The translations under genes and the position numbers were made by a program. The notes beneath the pieces were generated by a model. That model was given only the letters and a program-made list of their open reading frames with translations. It did not search any database and was not told where the DNA came from. A stretch of DNA of 64,000 nucleotides from Candidatus Tisiphia endosymbiont of Nemotelus nigrinus (GTDB lineage: Bacteria; Pseudomonadota; Alphaproteobacteria; Rickettsiales; Rickettsiaceae). The stretch spans positions 310,001 through 374,000 of the forward strand of contig NZ_OZ032151.1 in NCBI RefSeq assembly GCF_964026475.1. The letters are read 5' to 3'. Positions 17,922 to 29,941 of the stretch are shown here, piece by piece; within the stretch, counting starts at the first letter, position 1, and every line of letters starts with the position of its first letter.

Positions 17922-18359
17922 TTAATCAAATGGTTTAACAATAACCATAATAACAGCTATGATCATGAATAATGCCGGGACTTCATTAATAATACGATAA
18001 AATTTCTCAGAGTGATTATTTTTTCCATCAACAAAATCCTTTCTCCATCTAGCTAATAAGCCATGAAAAATAGTTATACCCAAAACTGCTGTCATTTTTA
18101 TATAAAACCATGTTCCTAAAGCTACTAACCCATATATATAACTATTGATTATGCCTAAAGTATAAGTACTTATCATAGCAGGATTCATAATTATTCTGAT
18201 TAACCTACTTTCCATTAACTGAAATGTCTTATCAGTTTCACTACCTACTATAACTCTAGAATGATAAACATATAATCTTGGTAAGTATAATATACCTATC
18301 ATCCAAGAAATTGCTGATATAAGATGAAATGCTTTAAACCATAAATAATAACTAGCCAT
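17922..18359 (-). CDS. hemJ: Protoporphyrinogen IX oxidase HemJ
   Basis: 145-residue membrane protein with about four TM helices. LWFKAFHLISAISWMIGILYLPRLYVYH contains the conserved His of HemJ (UPF0093), MESRLIRIIMNPAMISTYTLGI carries the R-x-x-MNP-x-M block, and W-x-x-K-M and FHGLLARWRKDF follow. It oxidises protoporphyrinogen to protoporphyrin, the step before ferrochelatase. The adjacent hemH and hemE make a three-gene haem cluster transcribed away from the origin. Confidence 0.94.
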   Translation of the reverse strand: MASYYLWFKAFHLISAISWMIGILYLPRLYVYHSRVIVGSETDKTFQLMESRLIRIIMNPAMISTYTLGIINSYIYGLVALGTWFYIKMTAVLGITIFHGLLARWRKDFVDGKNNHSEKFYRIINEVPALFMIIAVIMVIVKPFD

Positions 18360-18379
18360 TAATATTACCTCATATTGAC

Positions 18380-19471
18380 TTAACTTTTTAAATTACAAGG
18401 ACACATAGTAAAATTATCAGGACATATTTTTTTGTTAATTGAACTACATATCAAATTTTTTGTTTCTTCACCGTAATCAACTAAATTTGATATCATTTTA
18501 GTTAGACTATTAATGAACAATTTATTTATTCCAAGAGCAGGAGTCCTAATATATTCTATTTTATATTTATCAGCGATTTTTCTATATTCAATATCTAATT
18601 CTACTAATGTTTCAACATGTTCTGACACAAACGCTATTGGAACAACTATAAGAGATTTATTTTCTTTACCAGCTACTTCAATCTCACCCTCTGTGTTAGG
18701 TTTTAGCCATTCTACCGGACCAACACGACTTTGATAAGTTACCTTATAATCTAAATTATCTATATTAAGATTAGACACTAATTTTTCTACAGTTCTTTCA
18801 ACCTGCCACTGATAAGGATCTCCTGCTTTTATTATTTTTGTAGGCAACCCGTGAGCTGAAAATAATATACGAAAAATATTTTTGTTTTTCAACTTTTCTA
18901 ATGATTCTTTTATTAATGATAAGTGAGCATTAATAAATTGATCATCAATAGGATAGCAACAAATAGTCTTAATTGGTATATTTGAATTTGAGTATGTATT
19001 TTGAAAAGAAGATAGGAAATCTTTAATTGAAGATCCAGTAGTAGTACTAGAAAAATGTGGGTATAATGGTAACAATATTATTTCTGAAGGGTTATACTCA
19101 TTTATTCTTTTTATAGCTTCTTTGGAATTAGGGTAAAAGTGACGCATTGCTATGAAAATTTTAAAGTTATCATTTATAGTGCTTTTTAATTTTTCTGTAA
19201 TAGCAAATCTTTGAGATTCCGTTTCTTGTAAAATAGGTGACTTATCACCTATTAGAGAGTATATTTTTTGAGATTTTTTATTTCTAGCAATTGATATTAT
19301 TTTAGAAATAATAAATCTTAGGGGATTTGGTAGGTTAATGATTGCTCTATCATAGAATAAATTAAATAAAAAACGCTTGACGGAGCTTAAGCTATCCGGT
19401 CCACCAAGATTAAAAAGTACAATGGCTATATTTTTTTTTTGAGATATTTTAATATCTAAATTTTCTAACAT
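18380..19471 (-). CDS. hemH: Ferrochelatase
   Basis: Inserts Fe2+ into protoporphyrin IX. Seen: [71 protein letters not shown] (catalytic His), [16 protein letters not shown] and [16 protein letters not shown] (HExxETL-type Glu). At 363 residues it is slightly longer than average; the C-terminal tail [10 protein letters not shown] is Cys-rich, reminiscent of Fe-S-type ferrochelatases though the ligand set is not provable here. Its start overlaps hemE by about 23 bp. Confidence 0.96.
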   Translation of the reverse strand: MLENLDIKISQKKNIAIVLFNLGGPDSLSSVKRFLFNLFYDRAIINLPNPLRFIISKIISIARNKKSQKIYSLIGDKSPILQETESQRFAITEKLKSTINDNFKIFIAMRHFYPNSKEAIKRINEYNPSEIILLPLYPHFSSTTTGSSIKDFLSSFQNTYSNSNIPIKTICCYPIDDQFINAHLSLIKESLEKLKNKNIFRILFSAHGLPTKIIKAGDPYQWQVERTVEKLVSNLNIDNLDYKVTYQSRVGPVEWLKPNTEGEIEVAGKENKSLIVVPIAFVSEHVETLVELDIEYRKIADKYKIEYIRTPALGINKLFINSLTKMISNLVDYGEETKNLICSSINKKICPDNFTMCPCNLKS

Positions 19472-20468
19472 AATTAACTAAAAATTCAACATTTTCAACT
19501 GGTGTATTTTGTAAAATACCATGTCCAAGATTAAATATAAAATTTCCTTCTTTAAAATTTGAAATTATTTTATTTACTTTTTCTGCGATAATTTCTTTAT
19601 TAGTAAGCAATATAAAAGGGTCTAAATTACCTTGCACAACAACTTTTTCATTCCATAATTTCATAGTACTAACAGGTACGAATTGATCTACTCCAATAAC
19701 ATCCACTCCAGTATTACTAATGTATTTTTCATATAAAAGCCCTGATCCCCTTGGAAAACCTATAATAGGCAAATACGGAAATTGTTCTTTTAAAGTTACT
19801 ACTATTTTTTTTGTCGGTTGTATAACAAACTGGTCATATTCCGTTTCTTCTAATATTCCCGCCCATGAATCGAATAATTGTACTAAATCCGCTCCAGCCT
19901 TTACTTGTCCTATTAAATGGATAATAGTCTTCTCGGTAATAAAGTCTAGTAGTTCTTGTGCTAAATTATTATTTTCATAAATAAATTTTTTACTTGTCTC
20001 AAAATTTTGTTTACCTCTTCCTTCCAACATATAAGTCATTACCGTCCACGGACCACCTGCAAAACCTATTAGTGCAGTATTAACTGGTAAATTTGCTTTG
20101 ACTTTATTTATTATCTCATAAACTACATTTAACTTTCTACTATAATTTCCTTTAAGATATTTAAAATCCTCTTTTGATTGAAACTTACGTAATATTGGTC
20201 CTATATTTTCTTCAAATTTAACACCCCATCCCAATGCATCAGGCAAAACCAAAATATCAGAAAAAATTATAGCAGCATCAAAATTATATCTTCTTATTGG
20301 TTGCAAAGTAACTTCTACAGCCTTGTTAATATCATAACATAAATCTAGGAAACCACTAACAGTTTTTCTTATTTTTTGATATTCAGGTAAATATCTACCA
20401 GCCTGACGCATTAGCCAAATTGGTACAAAATTATTACTTTTCTTAAAAGTTTGTAAAATTTGGTTCAT
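19449..20468 (-). CDS. hemE: Uroporphyrinogen decarboxylase
   Basis: Decarboxylates uroporphyrinogen III to coproporphyrinogen III. Seen: [19 protein letters not shown] (substrate-binding Arg motif), [48 protein letters not shown] and [16 protein letters not shown]. About 339 residues from the preferred ATG at 20468 (MNQILQTF); an upstream ATG at 20480 is in frame. It is the gene bordering the replication origin, as in Rickettsia and Caulobacter. Confidence 0.97.
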   Translation of the reverse strand: MNQILQTFKKSNNFVPIWLMRQAGRYLPEYQKIRKTVSGFLDLCYDINKAVEVTLQPIRRYNFDAAIIFSDILVLPDALGWGVKFEENIGPILRKFQSKEDFKYLKGNYSRKLNVVYEIINKVKANLPVNTALIGFAGGPWTVMTYMLEGRGKQNFETSKKFIYENNNLAQELLDFITEKTIIHLIGQVKAGADLVQLFDSWAGILEETEYDQFVIQPTKKIVVTLKEQFPYLPIIGFPRGSGLLYEKYISNTGVDVIGVDQFVPVSTMKLWNEKVVVQGNLDPFILLTNKEIIAEKVNKIISNFKEGNFIFNLGHGILQNTPVENVEFLVNYVRKFRY

Positions 20469-20480
20469 AAAATAATCCAT

Positions 20481-20861
20481 ATTAATCTATATATTTATAT
20501 ATTATTTTTTTAGTTGTTGTAGAGATTGTTTATATGTAGATATATTATATATACACGTAGTTATACTCATTTTTTATTGTTAAATCACTTAGTATAATAT
20601 ATTAGTTGTAATGATTACTCACATTATTTATATAATTATTTTTTTAGTGGATAATTATATTAATTTATGTGTTTAAAGTGAGAAAACGTGAGAGATATTG
20701 GATGTTTATCATTTTACACACAAAATTATCCACAAAATTATTATTTAAATTTTATAGGTTATTTATCTCTGTATAAACGATATATATGACTAATTTATGG
20801 TTATTTTTAATATAGACTATTGAAGTATGAAAAAAAATTATCCACAAAGACTAATAAATAT
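20481..20861. other. Probable chromosomal replication origin (oriC)
   Basis: AT-rich gap between divergent hemE and the PPDK-regulator gene. Perfect DnaA boxes TTATCCACA lie at 20726-20734 and 20838-20846, and a near-box TTATCCACT on the minus strand at 20646-20654. Long A/T stretches surround them. Known: in Caulobacter and Rickettsia prowazekii the origin lies beside hemE, with the PPDK-regulator type gene on the other side in Rickettsia. CtrA or IHF sites were not convincingly located. Confidence 0.8.
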
Positions 20862-21680
20862 ATGAATAAGCTAATTGTTCACTTAGTTTCAGACTCTTCA
20901 ATACAAACTGTTAAACATGCAGCTAATACTTCTTTGTTACAATTTAGTAAAATTGAGTCAAAATTATATCACTGGCCAATGTTGAGAAATGCGGAATTAC
21001 TAAATGAGGTTTTGAGAAAAATAAAAATAAAGCCAGGCATAGTATTATACACTATTTCAGATTACCAACTAAGAAGAAATTTAACCAAATTTTGTTATGA
21101 TTTGAAGTTTCCTTGTATTTCTGTTGTAGGTAGAATTGTAAAGGAGATTTCAGATTTTTTAGGTGTAGAAACAGAAGAAAGTTTAGTTTATGACTATAAA
21201 TTTGATGAAAGTTATTTTGATAAGATTCACGCTATTGATTATACTTTTAGACATGATGATGGTCAGATGACTAGTGAATTAGATGAAGCTGATATTATTT
21301 TGGTTGGTCCTTCTAGAACATCAAAAACTCCAACTTCTGTATATTTAGCATATAATGGATTTAAGACAGCAAATGTACCTTATATACACGGTTATCCATT
21401 TTTAGACCTTTTAGGTAATGTAAAAGGGAAACTTATAATTGGTTTAGTTATTGATCCAGCTAGACTGATTGAAATAAGAGAAACTAGAATGCATTCTTTA
21501 CAGATAAGTGATAATACTAGTTATACTAATTTTAAAGTAGTTCAGGAAGAATGTATGCAAGTAAAACAAATTTGTGAACAACAAGGATGGTCAGTAATTG
21601 ATGTTTCAAGACGATCTATAGAAGAAACTGCTTCTGTAGTTATGAAGCTTTATTATGACCGTAACAAGTCAGTTTTATAG
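20862..21680 (+). CDS. Pyruvate,phosphate dikinase regulatory protein (DUF299, kinase/pyrophosphorylase)
   Basis: Bifunctional regulator that phosphorylates/dephosphorylates PPDK (or PEP synthase) on Thr. Seen: [35 protein letters not shown], the P-loop-like [30 protein letters not shown] and a terminal [18 protein letters not shown]. The ATG at 20862 ([13 protein letters not shown]) fits family starts; the in-frame ATG at 20820 would place coding sequence over a DnaA box. It is the classical right-hand neighbour of the rickettsial origin. Confidence 0.92.
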   Translation: MNKLIVHLVSDSSIQTVKHAANTSLLQFSKIESKLYHWPMLRNAELLNEVLRKIKIKPGIVLYTISDYQLRRNLTKFCYDLKFPCISVVGRIVKEISDFLGVETEESLVYDYKFDESYFDKIHAIDYTFRHDDGQMTSELDEADIILVGPSRTSKTPTSVYLAYNGFKTANVPYIHGYPFLDLLGNVKGKLIIGLVIDPARLIEIRETRMHSLQISDNTSYTNFKVVQEECMQVKQICEQQGWSVIDVSRRSIEETASVVMKLYYDRNKSVL

Positions 21681-21839
21681 TTAACCAGATTGGCTTTAGT
21701 CGTAGTAAAATGATTTCATTGTGAGGATGTATAATCTAAAGAATCAATCCATTTATGTGGTCACTTATATAAAATGTAATAATTAGGTTGTACTAAGGAA
21801 TTTTAAAAATGAATAAGTTTATTTAGGTGACTTGCAATT

Positions 21840-22868
21840 ATGAAAAAATTCAACCTACCACAAACTTATAAAGCAGTTATGTATAATTTGTTTGGTAATC
21901 CGTCTGAGGTATTAAAAATTGTTAGATTAGAAATGCCAACACCTTTGGATAACGAGTTATTAGTTCAAATGCATGCATGTGCTATTAATCCTTCGGACTT
22001 ACTAACTATTAGAGGAATATATCCTGACAGAGTAGAATTCCCTAAAATAGCTGGTTTTGAAGGAGTTGGAACTGTTCGTGTTGCTGGTGACTCCAATAAT
22101 AATCACCTAGTTGGTAAAAGGGTACTGGCATTAAAAGGAAAAGGTACTTGGCAAGAATATAACATTATTCCAGCTCAAGAAGCTGTTTTAATACCTGATG
22201 AAATTGATAATAGAACAGCAGCACAATTATATATTAACCCTCTCACTTGCTGGTTAATGTTAGTTGATAAATTAAAAATTGATAAAAGTGGCATTCTTGT
22301 AATAAATGCTGGAAATTCAATTTGTGGACATATTATTGCTGGTTTTTCTAAAAGCTTGGGTTTTGATTTGATTTCAATTGTAAGGAGTGTTGAGAATAAA
22401 GTTAAACTGGAACAACTTGGTTTGAAGAAAGTGATTAACTCAAATGAAGAAGACCTCTCTAATGCTATTTTAAAATTTACAAATAACAGAGGGGTTGATT
22501 ATGCTTTAGATGCAATTGGTGGTGATGCAGGAGCAACACTGCTAAAAGCAGTTAATCTTGGTGGTAAATTTTTGCAATATGGTCTAATGTCTAGACAACA
22601 GCTTCCAGCTTCTTTCTTTACTGATGCAACAGAAAAAAATGTACAATTTGAATTTTATCATTTGCGAGATTGGGTATATAGTAAACCAGTAGACTATAGA
22701 CAGGAAATATTTAAACAAATGATAGAACATTTTGTTAGAGCAGATATAAAACTGCCTATAGATACTGAGTACAATATAGATCAAATTGCAGAAGCTGTTA
22801 CTATGGCAGAATTCGAGGGAAGAAATGGTAAAATATTATTGAATTTTGTCAACAGAATAAGGTACTAA
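21840..22868 (+). CDS. Zinc-free MDR-family quinone/enoyl reductase-like oxidoreductase
   Basis: 342 residues of the medium-chain dehydrogenase/reductase superfamily: GroES-like N-terminus (MHACAINPSDLLTIRGIYP, FPKIAGFEGVGTV, KRVLALKGKGTWQEY), then a Rossmann part with GILVINAGNSICGHIIAGFSKSLGF, DLISIVRS, VDYALDAIGGDAGATLLKAV and GKFLQYGLMS. The structural zinc cysteines are absent. The NPSDLLTIRG pattern resembles quinone oxidoreductases and 2-enoyl thioester reductases (MECR-like), so a fatty-acid or quinone role is possible. AGGTGA lies about 11 bp before the start. Confidence 0.85.
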   Translation: MKKFNLPQTYKAVMYNLFGNPSEVLKIVRLEMPTPLDNELLVQMHACAINPSDLLTIRGIYPDRVEFPKIAGFEGVGTVRVAGDSNNNHLVGKRVLALKGKGTWQEYNIIPAQEAVLIPDEIDNRTAAQLYINPLTCWLMLVDKLKIDKSGILVINAGNSICGHIIAGFSKSLGFDLISIVRSVENKVKLEQLGLKKVINSNEEDLSNAILKFTNNRGVDYALDAIGGDAGATLLKAVNLGGKFLQYGLMSRQQLPASFFTDATEKNVQFEFYHLRDWVYSKPVDYRQEIFKQMIEHFVRADIKLPIDTEYNIDQIAEAVTMAEFEGRNGKILLNFVNRIRY

Positions 22869-22963
22869 TAAGTGCGTCCTTAAATAGAATATCTTTATAA
22901 TTATGAAACAAAATACATAAATTGTAAATTTAATCTATTTTTTGGTCCTATTTTATGGGATTA

Positions 22964-23443
22964 TTATACTCCCCATAATAGTTTCTTAGGCAGCCATCCA
23001 GTATAATTTTTACAACGTACTTGGCAATGATCTTTTCTGCATTTATTAAGTAAACAACGTACATGATTACTTACTTTTGCAACAACTTTATTTGGATCAT
23101 CAGCTACTCTAGTAAGTGCTACCAAATCTGGGCTTACCACAATTACCGATCTTTTGCCGGATAATACGCTCGAATGTACCCAACCCCCTTCTCCTTTTAT
23201 GTCACGAATTTGCCTCCATTGCTCATATTCTGCAATAATTTCTATTGGTTCTCCCTTTTTAATAAACACCCATTCTATAGGGGCTTTTATCGTAGGACCA
23301 ACTCTAGCATTTACTTCATTAGCCTTTATTGAGGCAAATCTGGGTATAGGCAGTTTCTGATTATCAGCTTTCGTTAGCAATGGTACAGATGTCAAGATAA
23401 GTACAATCCAAATATACACCTTTTGCTGTAATTTGATTGGCAT
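22964..23443 (-). CDS. Exported bacterial SH3-domain protein
   Basis: About 159 residues: signal peptide (KLQQKVYIWIVLILTSVPLLTKA), then two SH3_3/SH3_4-like repeats: ANEVNARVGPTIKAPIEWVFIKKGEPIEIIAEYEQWRQIRDIKGEGGWVH, followed by a second, weaker one ending CRKDHCQVRCKNYTGWLPKKLLWGV. Known: such periplasmic SH3 domains bind cell wall peptides. The ATG at 23443 (MPIKLQQ) is preferred over the TTG at 23452. It follows the KefB-type gene almost without gap. Confidence 0.85.
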   Translation of the reverse strand: MPIKLQQKVYIWIVLILTSVPLLTKADNQKLPIPRFASIKANEVNARVGPTIKAPIEWVFIKKGEPIEIIAEYEQWRQIRDIKGEGGWVHSSVLSGKRSVIVVSPDLVALTRVADDPNKVVAKVSNHVRCLLNKCRKDHCQVRCKNYTGWLPKKLLWGV

Positions 23444-23454
23444 GAGTAACAAAC

Positions 23455-25194
23455 CTAATATTTATCTGAATCGTTTTCTTCCAATTCATGCAATGCGTCG
23501 TCTCGTTTAGCTATTACATAATTACCTGATCTAAATTGTCCTTTGATACGATTTATTTCATATTCACTCAAACCAATAAATTTTAAAATTGTTCCACCAA
23601 GCTGCAATCCAGTCTCATAATTTTCCGGAATGATTGTGGTTGCTCCAGCATCATAAAACTCTCTAGCGTTTTGCAAATTTTTTAATCTTACAATAACTTC
23701 AAGATCCGGGAAATTACTTGAAATCGTTCGAAGAGATTTTTTGATAGTAACCTTATTATTCATTGTAAGTACTAGGGTTAAAATCCTTTCTGCTCCGACA
23801 GCTTTTAGCGTATCAATCTGTGATATATCTCCTCTAAACACTGGGAATCCATTAGCTGTTTCTTCTTTGACAATTTCGTCATTAACATCTAGTGCTATAT
23901 AATTGATCCCTTCAGCTTCTAATACTAATGCTACCATCTTACCAACACTACCAAAACCAGCAATTATTATATGGTTTGTTAAATCTCTTGCCCCAAGTTC
24001 TATAATTTGTATAGGAGTTTTCCCGAGCTGCTTATCAAGTTTTTCAGCAAGTTTTCTGCCTAAAATTGCCAGTAATGGAGTTAGGGCCATAGTGCATGTT
24101 ACCACTAATAAAAGCACATTGGCGGTATTCTCTTCAATGACCCCACTTTCTTTACCAAGACCGAATAAGATAAAAGCAAATTCTCCGCCTTGTGATAATA
24201 ATAAACCAGCATGCAATGCTACCCCCCGATTAAAACCAAATAAGATACAAAAGGCAGTAATAATTAATGTTTTCACCATGATCAAGGCAACAGTGCAAGT
24301 TAGGATAGTTGATATTTGAGCATATATTTCTTGTGCATCAATATTCATACCAACGCTCATAAAAAATAGTCCTAACAATAAGCTTTTGAAAGGATATATA
24401 CTTTCCTCAGCTTGCAATCGAAAATCTGTTTCTGCAACCAAAACACCCGCAACAAAAGCTCCTAAAGCAAGTGATAGACCAAAATAATCTGTTGCCCAAG
24501 CAGCAGATAGAACTACCAATAAAGTCATGGAAATTGGTAGCTCGTTTATATCACCATTTTCTGATGAAATGAACCCAAATAAAGGTCTTAGTAATACCCT
24601 GCCTACAATAAATATGGCAAGTAGAGCAATAATAGCCTTAAGCAGAGCTACCCCTAGAGCCGATACTAAAGAAGCTTTACTATCGCCAGCAAATAGCGGC
24701 ACAATAACTAATAGTGGTACAACGGCTAAGTCCTGTAATAACAAAATAGCTAGGGATATGCGACCCAATTGGGTCGCTTGGCTGCGACTCTCCTCAATAA
24801 CTTGCATGACAAGTGCAGTTGAAGATAAAGCAAGCCCCCCTCCAATAATAATTGCAGCCCCACTATTACCGCTAATTAGAGCAACAGCGGCAGCAATTAT
24901 TATAGTAGTTGTTAATACTTGTAGTGAGCCAAGACCAAATACATATCGCCTCATTACCTTTAATCTTTCAAAAGATAATTCTAAGCCTATAGCAAAAAGC
25001 AAGAAAACTACTCCTAATTCTCCTAGTAATTTTGTTTGATCATAGGTTACAATCCTAAATCCATGATCACCAATTACTGCTCCGGCAATTAAATATCCCA
25101 AAACAGGACTTAGGTTAAGACGTTTCAGTATTGCTACAACAAATACAGCAGTTCCTATTAAAATTATAATATTGACAAGAATATGCTCTCCCAT
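23455..25194 (-). CDS. CPA2-family cation:proton antiporter with TrkA-N domain (KefB-like)
   Basis: 579 residues: about 12 TM segments (LGYLIAGAVIGDHGF, LGVVFLLFAIGLELSF, GLALSSTALVMQVI, LLLQDLAVVPLLV, FGLSLALGAFVAGVLVAET) typical of Na+/H+ exchanger family CPA2, then a RCK/TrkA-N Rossmann domain (HIIIAGFGSVGKMVALVLEAEGINYIALDVN, with GFGSVG) to the C-terminus. Known: KefB/KefC/YbaL-type proteins mediate K+ efflux or K+/H+ exchange gated by nucleotide or glutathione conjugates. Probably co-transcribed with the SH3 gene. Confidence 0.92.
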   Translation of the reverse strand: MGEHILVNIIILIGTAVFVVAILKRLNLSPVLGYLIAGAVIGDHGFRIVTYDQTKLLGELGVVFLLFAIGLELSFERLKVMRRYVFGLGSLQVLTTTIIIAAAVALISGNSGAAIIIGGGLALSSTALVMQVIEESRSQATQLGRISLAILLLQDLAVVPLLVIVPLFAGDSKASLVSALGVALLKAIIALLAIFIVGRVLLRPLFGFISSENGDINELPISMTLLVVLSAAWATDYFGLSLALGAFVAGVLVAETDFRLQAEESIYPFKSLLLGLFFMSVGMNIDAQEIYAQISTILTCTVALIMVKTLIITAFCILFGFNRGVALHAGLLLSQGGEFAFILFGLGKESGVIEENTANVLLLVVTCTMALTPLLAILGRKLAEKLDKQLGKTPIQIIELGARDLTNHIIIAGFGSVGKMVALVLEAEGINYIALDVNDEIVKEETANGFPVFRGDISQIDTLKAVGAERILTLVLTMNNKVTIKKSLRTISSNFPDLEVIVRLKNLQNAREFYDAGATTIIPENYETGLQLGGTILKFIGLSEYEINRIKGQFRSGNYVIAKRDDALHELEENDSDKY

Positions 25195-25277
25195 TTACAC
25201 CTTTTCTTCAGAAGTATTTATACATTATTTTTTAACTACACTAAGTAGTTTTCAGTAAAAAATCTAAATTTTTTAAT

Positions 25278-25619
25278 TTATTTTTTTCTCCACATATCTT
25301 CCAACTTAAAATGTTCTCTAACCTCTGGATAGAAAATATTAACTAATATATTTCCAACATCTATTAACACCCATTCAGATTGTTCAAGTCCTTCAATATT
25401 ACTATTAACATTAGCTTGATGTTTTAACTCTAAAGATAAATGTTCAGCAATTGCCCCGACATTTTTAGTTGAACGTCCGCTTGCAAGAATAATATATTCA
25501 GCTAATGTGGTTTTTTGTCTTATATCTATTACCAGTATATCTTCTGCTTTTTTTTCTTCTAAACATTTAACCACAAACTCTTTTAATAGGTCAGTAGTTA
25601 GTTCAATATTTCCTATCAT
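25278..25619 (-). CDS. rsfS: Ribosomal silencing factor RsfS
   Basis: 113 residues from ATG at 25619 (MIGNIELTTD), which has AAAGGA about 5 bp upstream; in-frame codons further up (to 25712) look non-coding. Family motifs: KKAEDILVIDIRQKTTLAEYIILASGRSTKNVGAIAEHL, EGLEQSEWVLIDVGNILVNIFYPEVREHFKLEDMW. It binds ribosomal protein uL14 and blocks subunit joining in starvation. It is divergent from bolA, about 110 bp apart. Confidence 0.94.
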   Translation of the reverse strand: MIGNIELTTDLLKEFVVKCLEEKKAEDILVIDIRQKTTLAEYIILASGRSTKNVGAIAEHLSLELKHQANVNSNIEGLEQSEWVLIDVGNILVNIFYPEVREHFKLEDMWRKK

Positions 25620-25728
25620 AATTATCCTTTTGTTTTGTTCAAATCTAAGATGATGACATTTTTGCAAAGAATTAATTGATTGCAGGCTATAAATTTTTAC
25701 TGTATTTTGCATAAAAAATTTAAAAAAA

Positions 25729-25974
25729 ATGGCAATATCTATTATAGAACTTGAAAAGATTATACTTTATAGTTTTCCAAATGCCAAAATAAAAATTGTT
25801 GATCTAGCTGGGGATCAGGATCATTATTCCTTAGAGATACAAGATGATGCTTTTCTTGGAATCAGTCTCGTTAATCAGCACAAGATGGTAAAAAAAGCTT
25901 TAGCAGAAATATTGGATAATAATAAATTACATGCTATCACTATCAAAACTATTAGCCCTCCGTCTAATAATTAA
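25729..25974 (+). CDS. BolA-family protein (first copy)
   Basis: 81 residues: LEKIILYSFPNAKIKIVDLAGDQDHYSLEIQDDAFLGISLVNQHKMVKKALAEILDNNKLHAITIKT. The V-N-Q-H-K-M-V block is the BolA signature, with the conserved His that shares Fe-S clusters with monothiol glutaredoxins. The short loop DLAGDQDHY fits the IbaG/BolA2-type subfamily. No grx gene follows in this window. Confidence 0.92.
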   Translation: MAISIIELEKIILYSFPNAKIKIVDLAGDQDHYSLEIQDDAFLGISLVNQHKMVKKALAEILDNNKLHAITIKTISPPSNN

Positions 25975-26159
25975 CATATAGCTAACCTACGTGGGATCTT
26001 GCAATAACGGGTACTTTTACCACAGCTATCGAAAGTTAGAAAAATAAGTTGCTTTATATGTCATCATGGTAATTTAAAAGTTGCGGCGTGAAGCCCGAAC
26101 GAAGCAATTGGCTCTTATATCTTTAAATTATGATATAAGAGCCTAATGAATTATTATAA
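25975..26159. repeat. Repeat debris between bolA and HAD gene
   Basis: It contains TATAGCTAACC, CACAGCTATCGAAAGTTAGA and GGTAATTTAAAAGTTGCGG fragments of the palindromic families, and a palindrome GGCTCTTATATCTTTAAATTATGATATAAGAGCC-like (26110-26144) that resembles the IS110 end palindromes but with CTC/GAG arms. No gene is seen. Confidence 0.6.
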
Positions 26160-27029
26160 TCAATTTGTAGTCAATTGAATAACAAGACTTGGCATTACTC
26201 CCTGCTCAGTCGCAGCGATTTTCAAATGCTTTAATTTTTCTTCGATAGTATGATATTGGCTATGAAATATTGTCGCATTACCCGTTAATACTAAAGCCGA
26301 GTCAATTCCCATGTTATTTGCTCCTAAAATATCAGTAAAGAAAGTATCGCCTATCATCAGAACACGTTTCAATGAAATATTTGGTAACTGGTTTAATACT
26401 GCATGATATATTTCTAGACATGGTTTGCCGCTATAAATTATCTCACCACCAAATTGCTTTATTTTTGCCGCAAAATATCCAGAACAATATCTCCGTATAC
26501 CTTGTTGCACAATTCCAAGATCTGGGTTGGCACATATAGTAATTATGTTTCTTTTTACTACATCTTTAAATAAATCATCAAATTCATCTAAATTTAAGTT
26601 TTCTCCTTCATCACGATGGATTGTTAACAGAAAAATATTAGCTTCCTCTATGTTTGTAGTAATAGGTGTTTGTAATTCATTCAGAAGGTCATTATCTTTT
26701 TGACCAAGATGATAAACCACCGGATTTTTTATACCAAATCTTTTACCACTGTCTAGTATCATGTCAATTGCTACTTCACCAGAACTAAAAACCATTTCTT
26801 CCGTTGCGTTAATACCCCAACTTTTAATTTTGTTAAATAAGAAAAATCTGCTACGTGGAGCGTTAGTAACAAAAAAAACCTTCTTTTGCTGTTTAATTAT
26901 TTGGTTAATATTATCAACTACTCCGGGATAAACTTGATTGCCTTCTACTACAACCCCCCAAAGATCAAATAAAAAAACATCATAATCATCCATTACAGAT
27001 GGAACATCTCTAAAAGTTAATTTTGTCAT
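26160..27029 (-). CDS. HAD-superfamily class IIA phosphatase (NagD/TIGR01459-like)
   Basis: About 289 residues. Motif I is FLFDLWGVVVEG (catalytic Asp; normally DxDGV, here DLWGV), motif II VFFVTNAPRS, the cap region with a class IIA pattern, motif III GKPCLEIYHAVL, and motif IV RVLMIGDTFFTDILGANNMGIDSALVLTG. The DLWGV variant is shared by the TIGR01459 subgroup found in alphaproteobacteria. Substrate unknown. ATG at 27029 (MTKLTFRDV) is preferred. Confidence 0.88.
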   Translation of the reverse strand: MTKLTFRDVPSVMDDYDVFLFDLWGVVVEGNQVYPGVVDNINQIIKQQKKVFFVTNAPRSRFFLFNKIKSWGINATEEMVFSSGEVAIDMILDSGKRFGIKNPVVYHLGQKDNDLLNELQTPITTNIEEANIFLLTIHRDEGENLNLDEFDDLFKDVVKRNIITICANPDLGIVQQGIRRYCSGYFAAKIKQFGGEIIYSGKPCLEIYHAVLNQLPNISLKRVLMIGDTFFTDILGANNMGIDSALVLTGNATIFHSQYHTIEEKLKHLKIAATEQGVMPSLVIQLTTN

Positions 27030-27062
27030 TGTTATGTACACTATATAAGTTTTTTATAAGAA

Positions 27063-27244
27063 TATAGCTAACCAGATTAGCATTTGGTCATAGTTGATCT
27101 AGGGCAATGTTTGTCATTCCCGCGTAGGCGGGAATCTGTGATTGTTAAGGGATTTCTGAGCGTTATTTTAGATCCCCACCTACGCGGGAATGACAAACAT
27201 TGCCCTAGATCAACTATGACCAAATGCTAATCTGGTTAGCTATA
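27063..27244. repeat. Long near-perfect inverted repeat upstream of gyrB
   Basis: 182 bp; the arms are about 65 bp without mismatch, starting TATAGCTAACCAGATTAGCA and passing through TCTAGGGCAATGTTTGTCAT into the hairpin-type repeat TCATTCCCGCGTAGGCGGG. The middle holds about 45 bp of unpaired sequence. The outer ends are variants of the TATAGCTAACCCGATTAG ends at 7582, 35187 and 55783, but here carry CATTCCCGCG modules in place of CATTGCGAG. Confidence 0.92.
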
Positions 27245-27314
27245 ACTCAATGTTAGACTGATAATAAACAATAAATATCTTTAGTAAAAGATATTTGTTA
27301 ATAAACTACTTGAA

Positions 27315-27348
27315 AACTATACACTTGCTGTAATTTTGCTGTATAGTT
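27315..27348 (+). promoter_or_regulatory. Hairpin in gyrB leader
   Basis: AACTATACA (27315-27323) and TGTATAGTT (27340-27348) form a 9-bp stem, followed by a T-rich run ATCTTTTATCTTTTATTT just ahead of gyrB. It could be a leader attenuator or the terminator of a short transcript; function is inferred only. Confidence 0.35.
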
Positions 27349-27374
27349 ATCTTTTATCTTTTATTTAATGTTAG

Positions 27375-29807
<2,433 letters not shown>

Positions 29808-29941
29808 TCTAGATTGCGGATATGGAATAATAACACATGGCAGTTTAAAAGTAGCAGGAAAAATACCATCGTCATTGTGAGAAGCCACTTTGGTGGCGAC
29901 CATGCCCTACATTTTTTATTCGTATCAAAAAAGAGCCGAAA
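29808..29941. repeat. gyrB-GNAT intergenic with CATTGTGAG repeat fragment
   Basis: A partial palindromic module, TCATTGTGAGAAGCCACTTT and TGGTGGCGAC, lies at 29871-29901, apparently a degenerate half-element. Gyrase and the acetyltransferase gene converge here. Confidence 0.5.

Noticed and set aside
20640..20680. CtrA-type TTAA-N7-TTAA sites in oriC
   Set aside because: TTAA motifs are present but none with the exact 7-bp spacing was found by eye.
23903..25039. Plus-strand open frames of 138 and 170 codons
   Set aside because: Antisense shadows of the KefB-like antiporter gene, which has clear family motifs.
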